This document shows positions 20,517-32,032 of a DNA stretch of 64,000 nt, piece after piece; the first letter of the stretch is position 1, and each line of letters begins with the position of its first letter. The stretch comes from Entoloma clypeatum (lineage: Eukaryota > Basidiomycota > Agaricomycetes > Agaricales > Entolomataceae): the NCBI GenBank assembly GCA_963565915.1, contig OY751485.1, positions 744,001 to 808,000 on the forward strand, written 5' to 3'. A model generated the notes under the pieces. That model saw only the letters and a program-made list of their open reading frames with translations, was not told the DNA's origin and ran no database searches. The translations under genes were made by a program, and so were the position numbers.

Positions 20517-23500
20517 TTGTTGTCCACTAGCAATTATTATGCTTCCTTGTCTATAGATGAATCAGATATTACTTCTTCTCCCTATGGCTCGGCACAGAAT
20601 GGACCCTCAGTCACACCTACCCCAACTCCAAAAGTCGTCCGACCCCGACTCTGAATATGGGAATGACGACTTTCAAAAAAATACATCCTGGCCTCCGACG
20701 GCTCCGACAACGCTATTGAACTAGCTGTTGTTCTGGAGACAACAGATACTAAGGATACCCTTTCCCAAAAGGCTCTCCTCAATAGTGGAGCAACCGGCTC
20801 CTTCATTGACTGCTCTCTGGTAGAGAAACATCAACTCAGTACCCGAAGGCTACAACATGCAATCCCTGTCTACAATGTTGACGGTACTCCAAATGATGCC
20901 AGAGCAATATCAGAGGTCCTGGATGTTATACTCCAATACCAGGATCACATGGAGTGGACCCAGCTCGCAGTAACTGGACTGGGAAAGCAGGATATTGTAC
21001 TTGGATTCACATGGCTCAAGGAGCACAATCCCAAGGTAGATTGGACCTCTGGGGAGGTGAAAATGAGTCAATGTCCAGTTCAATGTTGGACTTGCCAACA
21101 GGAGGCCACTCAGGAGCGGAAGATCCGCAAATTCAAACAGGCACGTATCTGCACTTGTTGGATGGGTCCGACGCCAGATGCAGGATTAGCGGAGGAGGCT
21201 CCATGAGGCCCTTGGGTGGAAGACATAAGTGAGAACAAAGAAGAATCATTGGATGAGCCATCAGAAGATGAAGCGGAGGAAGAGGAAGAAGATGAGTTCA
21301 AAGAGGGAGATTGCCTCTTTGTCAGAGCCCTACTGTTATGATTGTACTTTCACTTTTTGTCTTATCTTATCTAATCTACATCTTATCTACATCTTATCTA
21401 CATTATATCATATCTATGGCTGTGCAACACATGTACGCCACATGTATTACAGTATATAAGTAGCCCACTTTCTCTTGTATTCTTTAGCTTGATCTCTTGA
21501 GATTCCCGCTGTACCCTCTGACTCATTCAGGATTATTGATCACTTAATTCCAAGACTATCAAAAACAAGTACCCTCTTCTGCTCATCTCCGAACTAGTCA
21601 ACAAACTCCAGAATGCTCAATACTTCACCAAGCTCGATATCCGATGGGGCTACAATAATGTCTGAATCAAGCCTAGAGACAAATGGAAAGCGGCCTTCTG
21701 GACAAACTGGGGACTCTTCGAACCCCTCCTAATGTTCTTCGTACTCACTAACAGCCCTTCAACCTTTCAGACTATGATGAACGACATCTTACAAGATCTT
21801 ATTACTGAAGGTGGAGTATGTGTTTACCTTGACGATATTCTCATCTTTACATCGGACCTGTCGGAGCATTGGAAAATCACACACATAGTATTAGACCACC
21901 TCTGACAACACGGGTTGTATCTCAAACCAGAGAAGTGTGAATTCAAACAGACACGGATCAAATACCTTGGCCTTATTATCAAGAAAGGATGTGTTGAAAT
22001 GGACCCGTCAAAGTCGCCAGAGTGTTGGAGTGGCCAACTCCGACTAATGTGTGGGAGGTACAGTCCTTTCTTGGATTCACTAACTTCTACTGTCGTTTCA
22101 TCCAAGGATTCTCCGACATTGCACATCGTCTGTTCTGACTCACAACCAAGGGCTGCGTATGGTTTTGGAATGACAAGAAAGTGGGGGCCTTTGGAGGTCT
22201 GAAGCAGAGGATCACCTCCACTCCAATACTTGTCCTCCCTGGCCACAGCAAGGAGTGGCAAGTCGAAGCAGATAGCTCCGATTTTGCAACCAGAGCAGTA
22301 CTGTCTCAACCATTGGAGAAGGGTAAGTGGCACCCTGTCGCATTTTATTCCAAAAGCCTTAGCCCAGTGGAACACAACTAGGAAATTCACAACAAGGAAA
22401 TGCTGGCCGTAATCCGCACACTGGAGGAATGGAGACACTTTCTGGAAGGAGCAGAGAAGATGGTGGAAATTTGGACCAATCACAAAAACCTTGAATACTT
22501 CATGACCACCCAGAAGCTCAATCAGCAGCAGGCATGGTGGTCTCTATACCTAGTGTGCTTTGATTTCAAGATGCACCATCGTCCAGGCACGTTGATGGGG
22601 AAGTCTGATGCACTGTCACGTTGGGCGGACCACAGAGATGGCTCATGGGACAACGAGAACATTGTCCTCTGACTGGAGATGTTCACAATATGGGCCACTT
22701 GAGGGGTAGCCATTCAAGATGAGGAGTGCGATGTCCTCTGACAGGTCCAACAGGGCATCTGAGATGGCCATGTGGAGGACAGCGTAGTGTAGGTAATCAA
22801 GTCCCTTCTGATGGTTGGAGCTGCCTCTGTCCACAGAGCAGAATGGCAACAGTCGGAGAGTTTACTGTACTTTCAAGATCACATTTATGTGCCCAATAAT
22901 CTGCAGCTTTGACAGCGAATTATCATGCAACACCATGACAATGTGGTAGTCGGACACCCAGGACGATGGAAAATCTAGAGCTGGTATCATGCACTTACTG
23001 GTGGCCCCATATGGCACGCCTAATTGGTCAGTACTGCAAAACTTGCGGCCCATGCCTCCGCACAAAGGTTCAACACTCCACACCTTCTGGTGAACTCCAT
23101 CCACTCCCAGTTCCATTGGAACAATGGCAGGTAACTAGTGTTGATTTTATCACTGAACTACCAGAAGCCCATGGGTATGATGCTATCATGGTAGTGGTAG
23201 ACTCGGTCGGAAAATGTGGACATTTCATTCCGATGCACTCCGCTCTCTCTGCCCTTGGATTCACAAAGTCCTATGTTCATCATGTCTGGAAACTTCACGG
23301 ACTCCCAGGGACCACAGTTTGTTGCCAAGTTCACGTGGAAATTGTACAGGCTGCTAGGTATCAAGGTTGCTGCCTCAACGGCCTATCATCCACAGTCAGA
23401 CAGACAGACGGAACACGTGAACCAGGGATTGGAACAATACCTCCAGCTGTTTGTCAACAAGTGGCAGGACGACTGGGATGAATGGCTTCTGATCCCGGAG

Positions 23501-23905
23501 TTCTCATACAATAACCACATCCATGCATCCATGCACCAAACCCCCTTCTACGTTGACACCAGACGTCACCCGCAGATGGGCTTTGAACCCCCACAAAGAC
23601 CATCAGAGATCGCGGCCGTAGAGGACTTTAGCAAGTGGATGAAGTCCGCATTGGAGAAAGCACGAGTAGCCTTTGGAAAGGCCAAAGATGACATGGCGTG
23701 ACATTACAACCAGCGTTGGACGTCTACTCTGACTTTCCAACTGGGCAACAAAGTCTTCTTGGATTCCTCTGATCTCAAAACCACCCGACCAACCAAAAAG
23801 CTGGCTCATAGATATGTGGGCCCGTTTCTGGTGGTCCAACCAGTCGGAACGCATGCATACAAGCTGACTGTGATGGACGGAAGAAGAAGGAGTGTGTCAC
23901 ATATC
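20517..23905 (+). pseudogene. Gypsy A2 pol, degenerate (+ strand)
   Basis: After the gypsy A insertion the A2 element continues: protease (ALLNSGATGSF, catalytic D changed to N), then a gap filled by a partial LTR (21334-21532), RT (WGYNNV, VCVYLDDILIF intact near 21830), RNase H, integrase zinc domain, core and C-terminus to about 23905. Numerous stops and frameshifts. It keeps YLDD where the two gypsy A copies have YLNN, showing YLDD is the ancestral state. Its 3' LTR is absent; a DIRS-like fragment follows. Confidence 0.85.
21334..21532 (+). repeat. Partial LTR related to gypsy B
   Basis: Starts TGTTATGATTGTACTTTCAC and contains a TATATAAG box and TTGAGATTCCCGCTG, as in the gypsy B LTR. 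It lacks the last part and sits where the A2 protease-RT segment is missing, so a deletion accompanied or followed the insertion. Confidence 0.7.
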
Positions 23906-23965
23906 ACCCTTGTTTGCCCAAAGACAATGTTCTCTTCCTCATACGAGGACTGCACTTTTAGCATG

Positions 23966-24870
23966 AGGGAGAGGAGGGAAGACTGAAAGGGGCTGATGGA
24001 CACCACCTTCTGTTGCAAGAAGGGGCCAACATAATGCCCCAATGTGAACTCCTTGGCCATAGCAATGGGACACATGTAATACAACACAAGGAGAGGTGGG
24101 GGAGGGAAAGGGAAGAAGGGGGGGGGGATGTGCATGGATGTGCGAAAGGAATGGGACATGGAATTCAGGTGAGTAGTGAGTAGACACAGGTACATGATGG
24201 GATCACAATGAAAGTTGTAGGTCATGGCACAGGATAGGCATGCACAACACAAGGTGGCATTAAATGATGGTGCATGAACAGAATAGGCATGTACAGGATA
24301 GGTAGGTGCAGAAGGCATGTATGGGATAGGCAGATACAGAAGGTGCATACAGGATAGGCCTGTACAATGTGCACATGTGTATGGTGCACATGCATGATGT
24401 AGGGAGATAGACATATGCCATGCACATGTGATAGGCATTGCGCATGGTAGGATATAGGATGTGATATGGGTAGAGGAGGCAAGGAGTGGGAGGGGAAGAG
24501 GAAGGAGGCTTGGTCAGACAGTTGCACACATATTATGGAGAAGGGGGGGGGGGTTACCGAGACCCACTGCCTGTCTGCCCTAGCTAGATCATAGTCTATG
24601 GAGCACAACAAATCCTTGTTGATAATGGCAAGGTTGTATACCCTCCTCTTTGCTGTGTACTTGTGGTGCCAGTCTTGGTGGGTCTTGGCTTGATAGGTGA
24701 GGACAGAACAAGGGTCGCCGGATTTTTGAGCCATTGGGTTCATTTTGAGACCTACAAAGAAGGTGGTCATTGTTTTGTAAACCTTCTTGGACTAGTGCTT
24801 TGCAAAGATGGAGAGGTACAGTTCTTTCACCATCATGAAGAACTCCCATGAGAGTTTGATGTTGGCCACT
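23966..24870 (-). pseudogene. DIRS-like element fragment (- strand)
   Basis: On the - strand it encodes NLAIINKDLLCSIDYDLAR followed by a long stretch of about 16-bp repeats (CATGCCTATCC-like, 24240-24430) and then KEFTLGHYVGPF. All three blocks occur in the same order in the + strand element at 43060-44460, which carries an RT. No RT remains here. The repeats make long but meaningless open frames. Confidence 0.6.
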
Positions 24871-24925
24871 ATGTTCCTAGAGGCATGAACTGCTGCAACC
24901 AGATGAAAAGCGAGGGAGCCATCCA

Positions 24926-26236
24926 AACTAGTGTTTCAAAGTCACATTAAGTCAAATTAATGGCCTCAAAATTTATTAACCTGACTTGACTGAGTTAAGG
25001 ATTTATCCTAGAAGGCCTTAACCTTAACTAAACTTTTATTAACCAGTCAATTTTTGAGACAAACAGTTGAGGTATGGTTAAAACTGGTTTTAACCAGTTA
25101 TTCTAGGTTATTTGACAAAATTAACCAGTTAAATTTGTTAACTTAGGTTAATGTCAAAAAAAATACAATATGATCACATTCTATGAAACATCAAGTTTTG
25201 AAGTAATAGAACTACACATGGGATATGTATTCACCTTTTGAAACACCTTGTATAATTTTTAGAAGTCCAGATAAGATAGAAATAATCAAATATGCAGAAT
25301 TCAGAAAAAGTGTTATATCTTCCTAATGAATGAACCAAATTAAAAAAAAATGAAGGTGTCCTGAGATCCCCTGAATGTGGAGAATCCAAAGCTAAAATAG
25401 AAAAATTTGGGCAAATTTTCGATTTATGTTACTCATATTCATCTTATTCAGACTTTGAGCTTCATTTCAATACTCTCAATAGGTTTACATACAATGTTTC
25501 AATAGTATACATACATATAGTATATATAGAGTACTAACATTGTGGAAGGGAGGAAGTCCTCACCAAGTCCTTTAATTTTATTTGAAGGGTCTGAATAGGT
25601 GTACATACAAAGGAGAAAGCTAGAAAATGTTTTTTTTTGTGTTTGAAAACACCATGCCACACTGTTCATCACAATTTACATTGTGTTTTGATGCATCAAT
25701 TTGGAGCACTAACTTTCCACCATCCATAGCTCATGTATATAACTCTATATATACTTCCTATGAGTTTCTAAATATGTCTATATAAGGTAAGAATTATTTT
25801 TGTGGATTTTGGTGTCACGGTTTGGGCATTGAGGGCACAATTTTCAATGACATGCATGGCTCGGCATTGATGCTGAGCATGCTTGGCAATTGCCAAAAGT
25901 CGAACCATAACTGCCAGCAAAACTTCTACCACCCTTTTTTTATCCCCCACCACCACTCCACCCGGCCACCACATCCGCCCAACGGCGCCTTGTGTCCCCA
26001 ATGGCCGCCCCATGTCCCCAACAGCCGCCCCTCTTGCCCAACTGCCCCGACTAGTGCCCCACGGCCCCTCTAATGCCAACAACCATCTTGCTTGCCCAAT
26101 CCTCGTGCCCAATGGCCGCCTCGCATCCCCAACACTGTTGACTCACACCCAGTGCTCTTCCTTCATGCGCAACGGCCTCCCTTCATGCCATATGGCACCG
26201 TGCACCTGCCATGACACATGCCAATATGAGCTACTG
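24926..26236. repeat. AT-rich repeat with hAT-like start and CCAACGGCC array
   Basis: Starts TAGTGTTTCAAAGTCAC, like hAT ends, but I found no matching right end or duplication. The part 25230-26100 is a diverged inverted counterpart of 37200-37930 inside a hAT-type element. 25975-26220 is a degenerate array of CCAACGGCCnCCC-like units. No gene seen. Confidence 0.5.
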
Positions 26237-26606
26237 TGTTACGGACTAACGACTACGGACGTATGCGCTTACTTTTTCGCTTTTACTCATCGGCCCCCGC
26301 TTACACATATTGTATTATACTTTATTTCCTTTAGTATACTTCGCTCCCGCGCTGACTCGCTTTCCGCAGCTGTCTGACTCATTCCGCAGTCAGCTTACTC
26401 ATTAGTGCATAGCCTTCCGCAGTCGCCTTACTCATGCGCACTGCCTTCCGCAGTTACTGACTCATTCGCTACCGCTCATAGTCAGTACTATATAAACCTC
26501 ATGTACCATAGCTACATTCCTTAGATTTAGCAATCACATTGCTCTTCGCCTTTCCATCTTCCTGCATACTCTGCCCAAACCTTGGAACGGTTTGTTACGC
26601 ATAACA
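26237..26606 (+). repeat. 5' LTR of gypsy E
   Basis: 370 bp. Compared with the 319-bp 3' LTR it has 51 extra bases made of additional TTCCGCAGT/CTGACTCATT units near 26365-26460. Confidence 0.95.
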
Positions 26607-26619
26607 AGTTGCTAAATCT
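26489..26619 (+). promoter_or_regulatory. Gypsy E TATA box, predicted RNA start and self-primer site
   Basis: TATATAAA at 26489-26496; AGATTTAGCAA at 26523-26533; its perfect 11-nt complement TTGCTAAATCT at 26609-26619, two bases inside the LTR. Layout as in self-priming Tf1/sushi elements. The start site is inferred. Confidence 0.7.
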
Positions 26620-26666
26620 CGTTAGGTTCGCCCAGAGCGAAGAGAGCAACTACCAGATGAGTCAAG

Positions 26667-28264
26667 ATGTCGCGCTTCTTTGAAGACTTCACCAGTAACC
26701 CATTCAGCATGCCAGAAGCCCGACAGGAGGAGCTAAGTCTTTGAGACAGTATCGATTTTACACTCATCCAGCAGTACATCGAATCGGAGATCCGTCGCAT
26801 CCTACAGCAGGTGCTTGACGAAGAACTAGACAACGACGAGCATCGCCCCCACGGCGAGATAGCAGAGAGCATCCATCTTGCTCGGCAACACCAGATCGCG
26901 CATTACAACGCCCGACAGAACGAACTCGAAAGCTTTCGCGTTCAAGAAGGACCTCAGACAGGTCGGATCACAGAGATCAGAGAGTTTATCGGTGTCCAGA
27001 CAACCATTATCAGAAGATTGATTAGGATGCTCACATCGAGACGTCCCAGAGCCGCATCACCACGTCTTACTCGAAGCAGCAGATCTACGCCCACTTCACC
27101 ACCGACGAGCAACAGACCGAGTACAACCGTTGGGCACGAAACGAGAGACTTGACCCCTTCTCGCGACCAACAGACGCGCAGGAACAGAGATTCCTTAGAG
27201 ATCTACAGAGGAAATACCCCGAACGTTTTGCCACCGATTCCGCCGACGAGTCCCCTGACGAATTTACTTTTGACTCCGCGCAGTCAGATACCAAACAGAC
27301 GCCTAGAACAGGGACTGATTTTCAACCCCTACCTGTATCCCGAACCCCATCTTCATCCCAACAATCCGACACCTCTCCTACTCCGCAGGTTCTAGATATG
27401 GCAGAAGCACCGACAGTACAAACAATGGATACATCCAAGATCATCAAAGATCCTGGGATGTTCAAAGACAGACACACCTTCGACGAGTGGTGGAAAGCCA
27501 CCAAATTATACATCAGGTTCCAGAAGGGCCTGTCCGACGATCAGAAAATTCTTGCGGTGTTATCCCGTATGATGGAAGGGTCCGGTAAACACTGGGCCAG
27601 CAACAAGTTAGACAACCTTGCCACCGATGGCGAGAACATCACCTGGTTAGGGTTCTCAGACGACATCGCTACGCGATTCTCTATTGCCAACAAGTCGGCA
27701 GCGGCCAAGGCGAGACTCGAAGTCCTGAAACAGGAGAAACGCACCATCCACGAATTCTTGGACGAATTCGAAGAGCTCTTGAAGCTGTCAAACCTTGGCG
27801 AAGAAACTGGGAAATATATCCTGGAAAAGAACGTCAACCGCAGAATTTCTGAACAAGTGGCTAGCGATGGCAAGACGTACACTGATTACGCAAAGGAGAT
27901 CCGAAACAAGGGACGACAGATGGAGGGACATGCATTAGTCATCCGAGGGGGTGGCGACACACGCACCGGATTGGGCACCACTTATGGTGGTCAAGGCAAA
28001 GCCATGGAGATCGACAAAGCAGGAGTAGCCCGTTGCTACAACTGTCAGCACTTTGGTCACCTTGCCAAAGACTGCAAAGCCCCAAAGAAGAAAGATGGTC
28101 GTAAGTGTTTCAACTGCGACCAAGAAGGACATATTGCGCGCAACTGCCGCAAGCCGAAGAAGAACTCTGGAAAGATTAGGAAGGTGTCTGATGGAGATAC
28201 CGATGATGATGAAACCATCACCATAGAGACCGATGAGAAGGATTTTCCCGAAGGGTCCGATTAA
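26667..28264 (+). pseudogene. Gypsy E gag (one TGA and one frameshift in the N-terminal third)
   Basis: ATG at 26667 (MSRFFEDFTSNPFSMPEAR), in-frame TGA at 26742-26744, then helical region IQQYIESEIRRILQQVLDEE. Between about 27030 and 27100 the coding frame shifts; the continuation (YNRWARNERLDPFSRPTD) runs without stop to 28264. The capsid-like region (27398-27900) is followed by two zinc knuckles, CYNCQHFGHLAKDC and CFNCDQEGHIARNC (28030-28150). An internal ATG at 27398 opens a 288-codon frame containing capsid and knuckles. Pol lies in the -1 frame with a 28-nt overlap (28237-28264). Confidence 0.82.
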
Positions 28265-31200
28265 ACGATGCTAAGTCACGACCCTTATCCATTAAACGAA
28301 CTCGCTTGCCTGGTGCAGCTACAGACAATATAACTTATGTTATCCCTGCAAAGCGAGCCGTTGCGTCAACTAAGATTGTCAAGGGAGATAAACCTCCGAA
28401 ACGACGAGAGATCAAGCTGCAAGCTCAGATCAAAACACGACGAGGACCAAAGGCCATTCGACCCGAGGTTGATAGCGGATGTGAACGCACATGTATCCAT
28501 CCCAGAATAGTACGCGAATGGAACCTTCCCACACGGGGAATAAAGCCCATATCAATCCTAAATGCGGATGGATCGCCGAACCGACAACAGAAAGCAGAAA
28601 AACTTGCCGAAGTCAAGCTGGACTTAGGAACACACCAGGAAACCATGGAAGCAATGGTATTGGACATTGGGAGAACAGACATGCTTTTGGGACATGACTG
28701 GTTGGTGCACCACAACCCCACAATCAATTGGACGACCGGCGCTGTAACATTCAACCGGTGCCCATCAACATGTCAAACCAAACACTCGGATTTCAGGGTT
28801 AACCTTAATGGTCGCAAACATCGGGTTCGCATGGTGGAAGTACGAGACAAGGATGCACCCAAGAAATTGGATCAGAAATGGAAGCCCGGAGACCCCATAT
28901 TGGAAGCAGTTACTCCCACACCACCTCCCACAACCAAACGACCCTCATATGTTGAACGTTTTGCCCATCTCTTTGAAAAAGAAAACTTTGACAAGATCCC
29001 AAAAGAAAGAGAATGGGACCACGGCATCGAACTTACACCGGACGCACCAAAGGAGCTAGGAGGAAACACGTATCCTATGACCCAAAAGGAGCAAGAAGAA
29101 CTGGACGAATTCATTGATGAAGGCCTGGCAACCGGAAAGATCCGACCGTCCAAATCCCCTTATGCATCACCCTGCTTCTTCATTAACAAGAAAGACGGTT
29201 CCAAACGATTGGTACAGGATTATCGCACGGTCAATAAATTCACGGTTAAGGGCAAATTCCCACTCCCACGCATCAACGACCTCTTGGATGTATTGAAGGA
29301 TGCAGTCTACTTCAATAAAATGGACATCATGTGGGGATACAATAACGTGCGGATCAAGAAGGGTGACGAATGGAAAGCCGCCTTCCTGACCAGCCGAGGA
29401 TTGTTTGAACCATTGGTCATGTTTTTCGGTCTCTGCAACTCCCCGGGAACGTTCTCTCGGATGATGGCCAGCCTATTCAGGGATCAGATCCGTCGGTGCA
29501 TCTGTGTGATTTACATGGATGACATAGTGGTTATTGGTAAAACCAAGGAAGAACTCGCCCGGAACACCGAAGAGATCTTGCAGATTCTGTCAGACAATGA
29601 CCTGTTCCTAAAGGAGAAGAAGTGTCTTTGGGAAGTAACGAAATGCCCCATATTGGGATATGTCGTTGGAGAAGGACGTGTTGAGATGGAAACTGAAAAG
29701 GTGGACACAATCCAGAACTGGCGAGTACCCACATCAAAAAAGGAAGTCCAGAGGTTCCTGGGATTTGCCAATTTTTATCGACGCTTTATTGAAGGATACT
29801 CAAACATCGCAAAGCCACTCACAACACTTACGGGAAATACAGCATTCACGTGGGGACCAGCGGCGCAAGAAGCATTTGAAGGTCTCATACGGGCAATCAC
29901 AACGGCACCAGTCTTGGCATTGCCCAAACCGGACGGACAGTTCAGAGTTGAAACTGATGCATCGGGTTATGCGATTGGAGCGGTACTCTCACAGAAACAA
30001 GACGACAAGTGGCATCCTATCGCGTTCTTGTCGCGGACCATGTCCGCGGCTGAACAGAATTACGAGATCTATGACAAGGAACTCTTGGCAGTCATGGAAG
30101 CACTGAAGGACTGGCGACATTATCTACTTGAAGCCAAGGAACGTTTCGAGATCTTAACCGATCACAAAAACCTGGAGTATTTCCGGCGTCCTCAGGACCT
30201 AAACCAACGACAGAGGCGCTGGAAGATGAAGTTACAAGACTATGACTTCGAATTGCGACATGTACCTGGGAAGACAAATGCGAAAGCAGACATCCTGTCA
30301 CGTTTACCCTGGTATGAGACGGAACTCGAGCCGCAGGACAGCGACCAAATGCTCAAGGAGGGGCTGTTTTTGAAACGATTGGAATCAGAAGATGTGATAC
30401 AAATGGAGATGTTCACGGAGGAACAATTCTTTGAAGGGGGTGAAACATCTGATTCCATCAAAATCGGAAACATCACAACCATCGAAAACCCATGGATCGC
30501 ACGCATCAAGGCCTCGAATCGCATGGAGACAGAAGTAGCCCAGGGTCTGAAGAAGAATCCTCACTGGTACCAGCAGGAAAATGGCATCACCTACGCAGGA
30601 GAACGAGTCTATGTTCCACCAGACCCACAATTGCGCCAAGAACTGATGTTTGAAGCGCACGACGCACCAGTGGCAGGACATCCAGGACAATATCGAACAC
30701 ATGAACTCCTCACTCGCACCTACTGGTGGCCCACCATCCTACATGACGTAAAGAAGTATGTGAAAGGTTGTGACACCTGTCAACGTAACAAGATCAGCCG
30801 CCAAAGGAGACACGCCCCTCTACACCCTAACGCCGTGCCAAGTCAACCATGGGAAGACATAGGGATTGACGTCGTGGGACCGATACCAGAATCTGATGGG
30901 AAGAACACAATTCTGGTCATCACGGACAGACATTCAAAGATGCTTCATCTCATCCCAACAACCATGGAACTATCGGCTGAAGGATTAGCCAAGATCTATT
31001 GGGACCAGATATGGAAGCTTCATGGGATCCCTAAGAAGATCATTAGTGACAGAGGACCACAGTTCGCCGCGAAGTTCATGGAGATACTTTGCCGCATGTT
31101 GGGAATCAAGAGAAACCTGTCCACTGCGTACCATCCACAAACTGATGGACAAGCCGAACGATCACATCAGGAAACCGAGGTGTTCTTACGAAACTTTGTC

Positions 31201-31914
31201 AACCATCTACAAGATGATTGGGCGGAATGGATCGCAATCGCAGAATTCCAGTACAATGACAAAGAACATCAAGCGACAAAGTACACACCATTCTATCTCA
31301 ACTACGGTCTGCATCCTTGGAAGGGAGAACTTGTGTTGGAAGACACCAATCCAGCGGCAAACGACTTCTTGAAAAAACTCAAACAGGCACGAGAAGAAGC
31401 CAACGCAGCACTGAAACAGGCCCAGGATCAGATGAAGAAGACAGTTGACACACGACGAAGCCCGTCTCGGAATTACCGCATCGGAGACAAGGTGTGGCTG
31501 GAAGGGACTAACATCAGGACTGATTGTCCCTCAAAGAAACTTGACGCCCTCCGACATGGACCGTTCAAAGTCCTAGAGAAGAAAGGAGCTAGCGCATACC
31601 GTCTTGATCTTCCCAAAACCTGGAAGATGATCCACCCTGTGTTCAATGAGACCCTGTTATCGCCATACGAAACCCCGAAGTATGCCATTCAGAAAAAGAA
31701 GCCAGCCCCTGATCCGATCATCATCGAAGGACGAGAAGAATACCATGTCTCCACGATCCTGGACTCTCGGAAATTCCGTGGAAAGATCCAGTACCTTGTC
31801 CAATGGGAAGGGTATGGCCCAGAAGAGAACACGTGGGAACCTCGGACTAATGTTCAGAATGCTCAAGACTTGATCCGAGATTTTCATCGGCAAAATCCAT
31901 CGCGTCCACGATAA
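28237..31914 (+). CDS. Gypsy E pol polyprotein with chromodomain
   Basis: Open from 28237, overlapping gag in the -1 frame; no ATG at the start, as expected if it is made by frameshifting. Residue numbers from 28306: protease DSGCERTC (56); RT with QDYRTVN and VIYMDDIVV (about 400); RNase H with ETDASGYAIGAVL (545), YDKELLAV and [10 protein letters not shown]; integrase H2C2 (785-828) and DDE core with aspartates at about 855 and 914 (SDRGPQF) and glutamate at 950 (GQAERSHQ); chromodomain at 1140-1195 (ILDSRKFRGKIQYLVQWEGYG). All catalytic residues seen are intact. This is the best-preserved gypsy pol in the window and could be functional; the damaged gag suggests it would need Gag from elsewhere. 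Confidence 0.93.
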   Translation, partial: EGFSRRVRLNDAKSRPLSIKRTRLPGAATDNITYVIPAKRAVASTKIVKGDKPPKRREIKLQAQIKTRRGPKAIRPEVDSGCERTCIHPRIVREWNLPTRGIKPISILNADGSPNRQQKAEKLAEVKLDLGTHQETMEAMVLDIGRTDMLLGHDWLVHHNPTINWTTGAVTFNRCPSTCQTKHSDFRVNLNGRKHRVRMVEVRDKDAPKKLDQKWKPGDPILEAVTPTPPPTTKRPSYVERFAHLFEKENFDKIPKEREWDHGIELTPDAPKELGGNTYPMTQKEQEELDEFIDEGLATGKIRPSKSPYASPCFFINKKDGSKRLVQDYRTVNKFTVKGKFPLPRINDLLDVLKDAVYFNKMDIMWGYNNVRIKKGDEWKAAFLTSRGLFEPLVMFFGLCNSPGTFSRMMASLFRDQIRRCICVIYMDDIVVIGKTKEELARNTEEILQILSDNDLFLKEKKCLWEVTKCPILGYVVGEGRVEMETEKVDTIQNWRVPTSKKEVQRFLGFANFYRRFIEGYSNIAKPLTTLTGNTAFTWGPAAQEAFEGLIRAITTAPVLALPKPDGQFRVETDASGYAIGAVLSQKQDDKWHPIAFLSRTMSAAEQNYEIYDKELLAVMEALKDWRHYLLEAKERFEILTDHKNLEYFRRPQDLNQRQRRWKMKLQDYDFELRHVPGKTNAKADILSRLPWYETELEPQDSDQMLKEGLFLKRLESEDVIQMEMFTEEQFFEGGETSDSIKIGNITTIENPWIARIKASNRMETEVAQGLKKNPHWYQQENGITYAGERVYVPPDPQLRQELMFEAHDAPVAGHPGQYRTHELLTRTYWWPTILHDVKKYVKGCDTCQRNKISRQRRHAPLHPNAVPSQPWEDIGIDVVGPIPESDGKNTILVITDRHSKMLHLIPTTMELSAEGLAKIYWDQIWKLHGIPKKIISDRGPQFAAKFMEILCRMLGIKRNLSTAYHPQTDGQAERSHQETEVFLRNFVNHLQDDWAEWIAIAEFQYNDKEHQATKYTPFYLNYGLHPWKGELVLEDTNPAANDFLKKLKQAREEANAALKQAQDQMKKTVDTRRSPSRNYRIGDKVWLEGTNIRTDCPSKKLDALRHGPFKVLEKKGASAYRLDLPKTWKMIHPVFNETLLSPYETPKYAIQKKKPAPDPIIIEGREEYHVSTILDSRKFRGKIQYLVQWEGYGPEENTWEPRTNVQNAQDLIRDFHRQNPSRPR

Positions 31915-32032
31915 AAAGAACAAACTTTGAGAACCATTTTCCACATCGACTTCTGTCACATCGAGTTCCCCGCTCCAACTCTTCTCGCCCAACACGCCGT
32001 TCTTCTTATACCTTTCAAACATCATTTCTGCC

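Noticed and set aside
23806..24770. Long - strand frames (182 and 210 codons)
   Set aside because: Mostly translation of the same array in the other DIRS-like fragment; only short blocks are conserved coding.
26811..27395. 194-codon frame as complete Gag of gypsy E
   Set aside because: Its second half is out of frame; the adjacent frame (YNRWARNERLDPF) has the protein-like sequence leading into the capsid region.
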